Below, in pieces: positions 13,148 through 21,339 of a stretch of 64,000 bases of DNA. Under the pieces are notes generated by a model. It searched no databases, was not told the DNA's origin, and saw only the letters and a list, made by a program, of their open reading frames with translations. The position numbers and the translations under genes were made by a program. The stretch spans positions 992,001-1,056,000 of the forward strand of contig JAVLRN010000003.1 in NCBI GenBank assembly GCA_032821775.1, read 5' to 3'. Within the stretch, counting starts at the first letter, position 1, and every line of letters starts with the position of its first letter. The DNA comes from Sanguinoderma infundibulare (lineage: Eukaryota; Basidiomycota; Agaricomycetes; Polyporales; Polyporaceae).

Positions 13148-13570
13148 ATGCAGTTCACCACCCTCGCACTCGCCGTCCTCGCTGCCGCCTCTACCGCCTT
13201 CGCGGAGACCGTCACAGTCTCGTACGACCAGACGTACGACAACTCGGCGGGGTCGCTGACGACGGTCGCATGCTCGGACGGGCCGAACGGGCTGCTCACC
13301 AAGGGCTTCACGACGTTCGGCTCGCTCCCGCACTTCCCGAACATCGGCGGGGCGGCCGCCGTCGCGGGCTGGAACTCGGCCGCGTGCGGGTCGTGCTGGC
13401 AGCTGACGTACAACGGGCAGAGCATCAACGTGCTCGCGGTGGACCACACCCAGTCCGGGTTCAACATCGCGCTCGGGGCGATGAACACGCTCACGAACAA
13501 CCAGGCCGAGTTTCTCGGTCGGGTGACCGCGACCGCTACGCAGGTCGCTGCTTCGGCTTGCGGTCTTTGA
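13148..13570 (+). CDS. Cerato-platanin family secreted protein
   Basis: A single uninterrupted exon encodes 140 aa. Residues 1-19 form a signal peptide with an alanine/leucine core ending STAFA, and the mature protein begins near ETVTVSYDQTYDN. Family hallmarks are VSYDxTYD, the four cysteines (VACSDG, AACGSCW, SACGL) predicted to form two disulphides, and LAVDHTQSGFNIAL. Cerato-platanins are small expansin-like proteins in the fungal wall and medium that bind chitin oligomers, self-assemble at interfaces and can elicit plant defences. The length is normal. A TATA box lies 125 bp upstream, and a probable intron follows the stop in the 3' UTR. The coding region is markedly richer in GC than its surroundings. 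Confidence 0.95.
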   Translation: MQFTTLALAVLAAASTAFAETVTVSYDQTYDNSAGSLTTVACSDGPNGLLTKGFTTFGSLPHFPNIGGAAAVAGWNSAACGSCWQLTYNGQSINVLAVDHTQSGFNIALGAMNTLTNNQAEFLGRVTATATQVAASACGL

Positions 13571-14076
13571 AAAAGGTATGCGCGATCTCCAACTCGGCTT
13601 GTGTTCCTTTTTTTCGTACGAGCTAACGCCGCACGCTTAGTCCTGCAGCCTGCTGGCAATGCGAGGCGTCACGCACATTATGCGCCAGGATTTAACGACG
13701 GACGTTCGGAACGCTCACGGACTTTTGATATGCACACTCGCACGGACTTTGTTGTACCATCCATGGACTACTGCTTTGAACAGTCATGCATGTTTTGTAA
13801 CCATCCTTGGGGCCCTTGGTGGAGTGTAAACATTGGATGTACATCTTTTCTGTTCAGTGTGCACAACATGAAGCAGTTAACACTTTTCGTACCGCAACCG
13901 GGGTCCGGCATCTCTATGCCCGAGGAAGTAGGGGGCGGGAGACGGGCCGCATGTGATTACCCCGCATCCGCCGCAGGGGCGCGTGCACTGGCAGTAAGCG
14001 ACAAGGTCCGGACGACGTCGAGGGCCATAAAGCGTCCTTTCGTCACGTCTCCCATCGACATTCCTACACCAACGCC
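13571..14076. other. 3' UTR with probable intron, then intergenic
   Basis: A GT-AG interval at 13576-13640 (gtatgcg...cgcttag) begins five bases after the cerato-platanin stop and looks like a 3' UTR intron. The rest has no recognisable feature up to the acyl-CoA dehydrogenase start. Confidence 0.4.
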
Positions 14077-15681
14077 ATGTTACGCGCTGCTGTTCGTGCT
14101 TCCAAGCCATCCACCTCTGCCCTGCGCCAGCGCGCTTTGCCCCAGGTTGCGGCACGGTACGCGGTTCGGGAGGTCATTTGCGGAAATGCGACACTAACTG
14201 ACTGGACACCATTCAAAACGCAGGCACTTCTCTCGTACATATGTAGCCGCGTCAGAAGTGCGCCCCACCTCGCTTGATACCTTCACGGAGGAAGAGGACA
14301 TGCTCCGCGAATCCGGTGCGTCCGCATGCACCTTGCACCCCGGCGAATCACCCACGCTGACCGTCCTCCGAGTGCAGTTAGGAGATTCGCGGAGGATGTC
14401 GTTGGCCCGAAAGTACGCGAGATGGACGAGAACGAAATGATGGACCCTTCGATTGTCAAGGCGCTCTTCGAGCAAGGGGTATGTCTGCCCTCACGCTCAC
14501 CCCTCCCCCATTCGCATCACTGAGCCACCTCGCCCCATAGCTCATGGGCATCGAGACAAGCGCGGAGCACGGCGGCGCGGAGTCATCCTTCACGGCCGCA
14601 ATCATCGCCATCGAAGAGCTCGCGCGCGTGGACCCCTCAGTCTCCGTAATGTGCGACGTCCACAATACGCTCGTCAACACCGTCGTCCGCAAGTACGGCA
14701 CCAAGGAGCAGCAGGACAGGTGGCTGCCCAAGCTCGCCCAGTCCACGGTCCGTCGTTCGCGCTTTTGAAAACCACTGCGCGTTGAATCCTTAACTAACTA
14801 CCACCATCCCCACAGCTCGGCTCGTTCTGCCTCTCAGAGCCAGCCTCCGGCTCGGACGCGTTCGCGCTCCAGACGCGCGCGGTCAAGGACGGCGACGACT
14901 GGGTGATCAACGGCACCAAGATGTGGATCACCAACTCGTACGAGGCCGACTTCTTCCTCATCTTCGCCAACATCGACCCCTCCAAGGGCTACAAGGGCAT
15001 CACCTGCTTCGTCGCCACAAAGGACATGGGCATCGCCATCGCCAAAAAGGAGCAAAAGCTCGGCATCCGCGCCTCCTCCACCTGCTCCCTCGCCTTCGAC
15101 GACCTCCGCGTGCCCGCCGCCAACGTCCTCGGCGGCGAAGGCAAAGGCTACAAGATCGCGATCGAGATCCTCAACGAGGGCCGCATCGGCATCGCCGCGC
15201 AGATGCTCGGCCTCGCCCAGGGCGCGTTCGACAAGGCGGTCCCGTACACGTTCCAGCGCACGCAGTTCGGCCAGCCCGTGGGCACCTTCCAGGGCTTGGC
15301 CTTCCAGCAGGCGCAGGCCGCCGTCGAGCTCGAGGCCGCGCGCATGCTGACGTACAACGCCGCGCGGCGCAAGGAAGAGGGCAGGGAGTTCGTGCGCGAG
15401 GCGGCGATCGCAAAGTACGCCGCGAGCCAGGTCGCGCAGAAGGTCGCTGGCGCGGCGATCGAGTGGGCGGGCGGTGTCGGCTTCACGCGCGAGACGGGCA
15501 TCGAGAAGTACTGGCGCGACTCGAAGATTGTGAGTATCATTAGTATTTGTGGGGGTGGGAGGCACCGGTATCCCTTGCGATGCTGACTGGACATTTCCTG
15601 TTGCAGGGCGCGATCTACGAGGGGACCTCGAACATTCAACTACAAACGATCGCCAAATTCATCCAGAAGCAGTATTCATAG
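14077..15681 (+). CDS. Short/branched-chain acyl-CoA dehydrogenase, mitochondrial
   Basis: Six exons (14077-14156, 14224-14315, 14378-14478, 14541-14747, 14816-15529, 15607-15681) give 422 aa, the usual length of mitochondrial acyl-CoA dehydrogenases. The basic, Ser/Ala-rich N-terminus (MLRAAVRASKPSTSALRQRA) reads as a mitochondrial presequence. Family signatures are FCLSEPASGSD, WVINGTKMWITN, the fold LNEGRIGIAAQ, and IYEGTSNIQ near the end, whose Glu is the expected catalytic base of short-chain and SBCAD-type enzymes. The enzyme would oxidise branched or short acyl-CoA with FAD, passing electrons to ETF, in isoleucine/valine or short-chain fatty acid catabolism. Exact substrate preference cannot be read from sequence. 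Confidence 0.92.
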
Positions 15682-16172
15682 AACGCGATCTCGCACACGT
15701 TCTTTATTAGTTGATATCAGACAGATTAGTGATGGCGGCGAAGATGTTTGTGGATGTTAGACTCGGCGAACAGACCCGTTAGCGGATGCTGTACGGCGAA
15801 CCACCTACGGAATCTTCCCTGCCTCGACCTTTTCAACCTACTCACTGCACTGCTCATCAGGCGATTGCTCACAAGCAAATCTACATGTCTTATCACAAAC
15901 TGGCTATGCTCCAAGGTACAACAATACTAGAACGTTCGGAACGCCAAAGTAGTACGCTGACCATCTCGCCACTGCCGCTGGAGCTAGTGCTTAGGGATGT
16001 GGATGGTGAGGCCATTGTCATACAGGCGAGGCGGAGTGATGGTTAGGAGGAGGAGTGGTGTGGCGTGGCGGAAGACAGGATGAACGGCAAAGAGCCAGGG
16101 CCCAAATTAAAACCTATTAAAACACTACCACACGTTCCGGTCGGATACGTGCAGACCCGACCACGACTTCGA
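15682..16172. other. Intergenic region at the edge of the accessory island
   Basis: This is convergent 3' space between the acyl-CoA dehydrogenase (+) and the small helical protein gene (-). No coding pattern or repeat was recognised, and composition becomes less GC-rich to the right. Confidence 0.4.
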
Positions 16173-16722
16173 CTACGTCCAGCTTCTACTCTTTTGACTG
16201 CGAATGAACTTGGAAAACTTGCGCCATTTTTGCATGTCCCGCGCCTTGTCCGCTACGCCTTGCAGATCTCTAACGGTCGTCCCGAATCAACACAAGACGA
16301 TTGCTTCTAAACCAAAACGTGACTCACTTGACCAGCCTCACAATACGGTCGGACACGCCACGGCTCCGCAAGGACAGTCTTGAATCTCTGGAGCTCCGAC
16401 CCGTAGCGGCTCAGTCGCGCCTGGAGTATATTCGCCAGATCCTTCCGGAGTTTCTCTATACCTTCGGAGAGATCTTTTGCGGCAGAGGAGGTGGCCGTAG
16501 TGTCCTAATCGAATGGGTTAAACACAAGCGAAGTCAGGATGTATCGGAGACTACCTTGACTATTTCCAAAATCTCCGAAAGGAGAGGAAAGACCTCTAGC
16601 ACTGGCAAACCTGAGATCCTGTTCAACGTCAGCGCGATGCAGTCCGTTGAAGGCGGGATGTCGGATGTGCCGAAATCACTACGGCCGGTGTAGCCATCGC
16701 TCGAGGATGCGACCGTCGTCAT
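16173..16722 (-). CDS. Short helical protein resembling N-terminal domains of fungal NLR/STAND proteins
   Basis: Exons, complement of 16173-16269, 16362-16504 and 16555-16722, close in phase to 135 aa. Exon 1 contains VLEVFPLLSEILEIVK; exon 2 has SAAKDLSEGIEKLRKDLANI and SRYGSELQRFKTVLAE; exon 3 has KARDMQKWRKFSKF. The helices are strongly amphipathic and remind me of the helix-bundle domains that precede NACHT/P-loop modules in mushroom NLR-like proteins. No NTPase or repeat domain follows before the stop, so this is either a stand-alone domain or a truncated relic. The donor of intron 2 (gtggcg) is weak. It sits beside a helicase relic and a MITE-like insertion, consistent with a decayed accessory region. 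The family assignment is tentative. Confidence 0.42.
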
Positions 16723-16962
16723 ATGGGCAATGAGGGAGGCTGAGCGGAACTTGAAGCAGCGAGCTCAATCTTTGTATGTATCCTGCACGGACACGTTAGA
16801 CGTCGACGGCACTGTACTTCGGACTTGCATTCGAGTTCCTTGCCCCCTCACAACACCTATGCGGCGCCGCTCGGCGACAATCATGCACAGATCAGGGGGG
16901 ACAGAGACCACCGGGTTGCATAGTGAAGGATTGCGAGAGAGGTCGACGAGCATGAGCATGTC

Positions 16963-16986
16963 CAGTACAATTTCTCATAATGCATA
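16963..16986 (+). repeat. Left terminal inverted repeat of the MITE-like element
   Basis: This is a 24-bp arm beginning cagtacaatttctcataatg. Its reverse complement matches 17111-17134 with a single T/C difference. Confidence 0.6.
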
Positions 16987-17110
16987 AGCTTTTAATGCAT
17001 AATATCTCATAATGCATTGAATCGGGTACCAAATGGGCGCTTTACACCCAAAGGAACATCCAGTAATGCATAAAAGCCCATAATGCATAGGAAAACCCGG
17101 GTACGGACGC

Positions 17111-17134
17111 TATGCGTTATGAGAAATTGTACTG
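17111..17134 (-). repeat. Right terminal inverted repeat of the MITE-like element
   Basis: This 24-bp arm, read on the minus strand, begins cagtacaatttctcataacg and differs from the left arm at one position. Confidence 0.6.
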
Positions 17135-17563
17135 TACATAGTGAAATAGCCGGTTTTCCCGGCCCCAGTGGGAAGAATAACGACGAGATCCCTGCATATT
17201 ACAAACACCCTCGAGCTGCCAGTCACGAGGATCGTATGAGATGTGCTTCGCCAAGGTTTCCTGAACCAACCGAAACCCGCGGGGCCACTGAACAGGAACC
17301 GCGGCCCTGCGGGAGACGACATGTAGACCGATCAAGAGCCGGGAACAGGCGGAGGCGCTTACTCGGAAACGGACGCGTTGTTTGGTCATATTGACGCGTT
17401 TGACAGCTACACGTGATGCTCGAATTTCAAAAGCGCCAATGGTCGGGTTTTTGCCCCGGGTCGATCAAGACTAGTGGCCGCAGAGGTCCCAGCTCGCTTA
17501 TCATCCCCGCTTGCAAACCCAAACTTCTTCTGATTATGGCGATCATGAACGTGGACATCATGG

Positions 17564-18182
17564 ATGACATATGTTCAACAACACATAGCAAGGTTATCAC
17601 CCAAAGCAGCAAACTATCTGAAAAGCTTTTCCGAGGTAGGCGAATTGCCCCGCGCTTTCAAGTTGCTACATTCGCTGAGCAAAGGGGAAAGGCGGCGGAG
17701 GCCAAACCGGAGGAGGAGGATGTCATACCCGTTGAAATCAGACGGGCCATTGGCGAGGTATTTGATTTGTTCACAACATAAATGTCAGCTGATTGATTGA
17801 CGACAGCTCAACCTTCTGTGCGAACTGGAGCGTCGCAAGAAGAAGCTAGAGGCGAAGAAGAAGAATCTGAATGCCATTCTTATGCAACTGTGCGTATACA
17901 TCCTGCTGGTTCCTTGCATCTTCATGTCTATTCATATAGTCCACTGTTAGAGCTCAAAATACCGAAAAAAAATGAGAAGACACCAGCAAAAAGCCCGGCA
18001 GAACTTGTTCAGCAGATAGAAGAATATCGTCAAATCGAGTAAGCGTTGTCTTCCTACTGTAGCAACATGACAGCTAAAATCTATTTCCCTCTAGTATGAA
18101 ACAATACGTTGATGCAGCGGTGGATGAAAAACTCCAAGGCCTTGTATCAATGCTTCAAGGTGGAGGCCAGGAAGAGGGCTAA
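17564..18182 (+). CDS. Small coiled-coil protein of unknown function
   Basis: Five exons (17564-17635, 17680-17757, 17807-17889, 17940-18038, 18095-18182) close in phase to 139 aa. Exon 3 encodes a lysine-rich coiled coil (LCELERRKKKLEAKKKNLNA), exon 4 has PAELVQQIEEYRQI, and exon 5 ends VSMLQGGGQEEG before TAA. Donors gtattt, gtgcgt and gtaagc and their acceptors are ordinary. The first intron (44 bp) is short; without it, an alternative start at ATG 17536 reads through in the frame of exon 2. I do not recognise the family. The location in a transposon-scarred interval raises the chance that it is lineage-specific or decaying. Confidence 0.42.
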
Positions 18183-18826
18183 AGCTTATATGGTGTAAGT
18201 TACCCGGTGAAGCCGTGGTTGCACAGATGATTGGCAACTTGTTATTGAGGATGGCTGACTCAATCCCTATTCACAGGCTCTGAACGCGAGACTCAACACG
18301 CACTTTGTGTGAGTCGCTGGATGCTTCTTGTTCTTCCTCAGGCTGTACGCGCATATTCTCAATTTTGTCTCGAATACTGAGGCAATGTTTGGCTCATGTA
18401 ATTACAACCTGTCTCGCATAAGAACTTGCTGTCTAGAACTAGAACGGCAATGTGTCGATGCCATCCCGTGAGAGGCCCTCTCAGAGTACCTTAATCTCCG
18501 CGGCGTCCACTCGCACGCACCCATTGACGAACTTGACGTTGTGAACAAGTCCTGGTGTCCGCCCCGGAGAGCCGCTGGATTGTCAAGCGGGTATGCAGCG
18601 AAATCCATCGGAAAGGGTTGAAGAGGGCGCGCCTTTGACAGGTGGCGATGGAAAGCTCTCTTCACAAACTCTTCAGCGCGGTTTTAAGGGCTGTCTGAAG
18701 GTGGTATATCAATGTAAACAAGTCATGAACAAACTTTATCACTCCAAAAGTGGACGAGTCGAGTGTGTCAGATGACATCATTAACCCCCCGCTGCAAGGC
18801 GAGGCGCATATACCTACATATAGTGA
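18183..18826. other. Convergent intergenic region
   Basis: This lies between the coiled-coil gene (+) and the ICP55-type gene (-). A few short open stretches show no consistent coding signal, and no repeat or RNA gene was seen. Confidence 0.4.
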
Positions 18827-20958
18827 CTAGAAAGCTGTAAGACCCAACAATCCCTGACACGAGCCCTGAATGTCCGCAATCTGTCGAAAGGCATGTTAGC
18901 TCACGGGTTGCATTGGGGACGTGCCTTGAAGGACGTACCTCCTTCGGAGCATTGACACTCAGCACCACCGGATGCTCTTTCCCGACAAGGACCTCATCCT
19001 CAATCCTGATGCCTATATTGTGGTATGCCTTCGGGAAGTCGGGAAGACGTGGGACGTAAACACCTAAAACACGCATTCGTATGTTGTTACATCTCTTGAA
19101 ACGGAAACTGCACACCTGGCTCGATGGTGATGACCATGCCCTCCTTGAGCGGCTCATTCTTGTCGATATAGCTCGACTCGTGCAAGTCTGGCCGTGGCGA
19201 TTAGTCCCAACTAAAACGTCGCTTACATACGAAACACTCACCAATTCCGACTGGGTGCCCAACAAGATGAGGATAAACCATGTCCAGCGTCCCAGCGCCA
19301 AGCGGGAACCGGAAACCGATCCGCTCGAGCTCCTTCCGAAGCAAGTTGCACGACTCCCGGTGTATCTGCACGATGGACATCCCTGATGATTCGGTGCAAA
19401 GGCTGATAAGATGCTTCTGAACGGTGAGCACGGCATTGTAGAGCGTCGCTTGCTCCGACGTGAATGAACCATTCGCTGGGAAAGTACGGGCTACAGAAAC
19501 GTTAATGGGGGAGCTATATTGGCACAGTGCGAGAGAAACGCGTACTGATATCTGAGGCATAACCGCTGAAGGGCAAACATGAGCACCAGGATTGACATGG
19601 ATCGCACCTATACATACTTGTATTCACACCCAGCGTCGATCAATACCATCTCGCCATCTGCTATTAGTTGATTGTTAGAGGTGTAGTGGATTATAAGGCC
19701 GTTCGGGCTGTCATACATGGCCTCGTGAGCGGCGCCGTGCAAGAGAACGAAAGAGACATGCGCACCCTGATGCTATGACTGGTACATAAGCGGGGCGTTG
19801 TGCGCCTTCTCGAGCACATAGATACTCGAAGTGCGCCGCAACGACGTGCTCCGAGATCCCAGGCTCAGTAAAGCGCATAGTCTGCGTAACACGGCGTTCA
19901 GGTACCACGAAACCAATATCAGGACAAACACACTTACTTTGTTGTGCGCACGGGCACTAATGTCGGCAGCCTGTCGCATGACCGCCTGTTCGTACTTGCT
20001 CTTCATCGCGCGCAGGCGAGCAATCTCGGGAGCCAACGCCTTGCGCTTGGAGCTTCCCAGTGCCTCAAAGAGGCTGTCGTACTCTGACCGCGACATCCCG
20101 CCGGAAGGGGACAAGTACTGAGATTACAGTGGGTTCAGAATAATCAATTATAGAATCACACCCTTGCATGCGCACCTTCAGCAACGACTTCGGGGACACC
20201 GCTCGCGAACGTTTTGAGCCATTCGGCAGGTCAAAGTACACATCAGACGCGTTCGTAGCAAGGCTCCTGAGCGCGGATGGGAACACGGAGATGGGGTCCG
20301 CCTCGTCCGCACCAAAGTACTGCACGACATCCTCTTGACACGTCCGCGCCCCGTCCCACTTCTCCTTTGCGGGGTCGGTGCCCACAGAGAACATCCTCAT
20401 GTAATACCCGCGGGGCGAGGACGAACGCTTCTCGAGAATGACCGCGGCGTCGGGCTCGTCGAAGCCTGTGAGGTACCAGAAGTCGGACGACTGGCGGAAT
20501 TTGTAGCTGCATGCAAGATCAAGGTGAGCTTCTGAGCATGCTTCTGCTCATTGATTCAACGTACAATATCACTGGGCAGTCAGGGCGCTTTAAGTTTCGT
20601 TGAGTGCAGAGACGTGGAAAGTGGACTTACAGCCGCTCATGTACTTCGTTTGCCCCGCAACGCACACGACCAGACTGCCTTCCGGTAATCTCTCCATCAA
20701 CTCCTTCCTCCGTCTGTCATATTCCTCTTGTGGTATCCCTGGGGTCGTCTCCTCCGAACGGAACAGGTGAGCATGCGAGGGAGCAAGCGGTTGGCCATAG
20801 AGGGTGGGTTTGAGTTGTGGATGGCCACTGACAGTCACAGCGGAAGCATAGCAACGAGCAGAGGAGCGTATAGCATGAGAAATCGTCAAAGCAGCTCTCG
20901 AAGACGAGGCTGCGCGTGCTGCCGCTCTTCGACAAGATGGCGGACAGCGGGCAAACAT
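18827..20958 (-). CDS. ICP55: Mitochondrial intermediate-cleaving peptidase / Xaa-Pro aminopeptidase (aminopeptidase P type)
   Basis: Eleven exons, complement of 18827-18880, 18939-19063, 19116-19187, 19242-19490, 19546-19565, 19618-19707, 19766-19881, 19938-20117, 20176-20506, 20565-20571 and 20631-20958, close to 523 aa. The N-terminus is Arg/Ala/Ser-rich ([20 protein letters not shown]), a likely mitochondrial presequence. Then come [20 protein letters not shown] and TGFDEPD. The pita-bread fold carries the dinuclear metal ligands: DAG, SDITRTF, the His of [15 protein letters not shown], and Glu in TIEPG and IRIEDE. ICP55 removes single residues from mitochondrial proteins after presequence processing. 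Two exons are only 7 and 20 nt, yet conserved residues require both. The ATG at 20958 was chosen because no upstream in-frame ATG was seen. A cytosolic homologue is less likely given the presequence. Confidence 0.9.
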
Positions 20959-21339
20959 GGAGTACACCTAGAATCGGGTTAAGGTCCTTCGGGTTTCTTA
21001 ATTACATAAGCGTCCTTGGAGTCCTCCGAAACCGAAACACTCGACTCGATCGGAGTCTCTCATTTTCTGATGTGTATGTCTTGCCAGACTTCGGCAATTG
21101 TTCTTGTTGCATGGCGTGCACATTTTATAGCATAATTATTTATGCCCTTCTTTCGGTCTCTGCAGGAGTTGAGGCACATGCATAGAAGAATGACCGAGCG
21201 AATGATGTAGGATCTAGGTACAGACGAAATGGTCCATACTCCATACAGCGAGGGAATCTAGAGAGTAGGGGGTAATTGGCATAATCCGGGGTACTGTATA
21301 GCACTTTTCGACGTTCGTTCCCAACAGCCATCAATCGCC
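20959..21339. other. Promoter of the ICP55-type gene / permease 3' region
   Basis: This 381-bp gap separates two genes on the minus strand. No coding content or recognised promoter element was found. Confidence 0.4.

Larger units (their letters stand above)
16963..17134. mobile_element. 172-bp palindromic MITE-like element
   Basis: The 24-bp ends at 16963-16986 and 17111-17134 are inverted copies matching at 23 of 24 positions (cagtacaatttctcataat... and its complement). The interior is AT-rich relative to its flanks and repeats the motif ataatgcata five to six times. The element has no coding capacity. It interrupts the helicase relic. No unambiguous target-site duplication could be identified, so the superfamily is open. 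Confidence 0.6.
16876..17389 (-). pseudogene. RecQ/DEAD-like helicase N-terminal relic, frameshifted and split by a MITE-like insertion
   Basis: Read on the minus strand, 17389 downward gives LVQETLAKHISYDPRDWQLE. After a frame change near 17195 comes a Walker A segment, DLVVILPTGAGKTGYFTMY, ending at 17135. The palindromic element 16963-17134 intervenes. Beyond it, LSRNPSLCNP and CMIV (to about 16876) continue what is expected just after motif I. The order and spacing fit the front of a RecQ-type helicase. Later helicase motifs (DExH, motifs III-VI) are absent, so this is a broken fragment rather than a gene. Family assignment rests on the P-loop and flanking residues only. Confidence 0.55.

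Noticed and set aside
12817..13626. 269-codon plus-strand open frame overlapping the cerato-platanin
   Set aside because: It is out of frame with the clearly conserved cerato-platanin and spans its promoter; it has no start context or domain.
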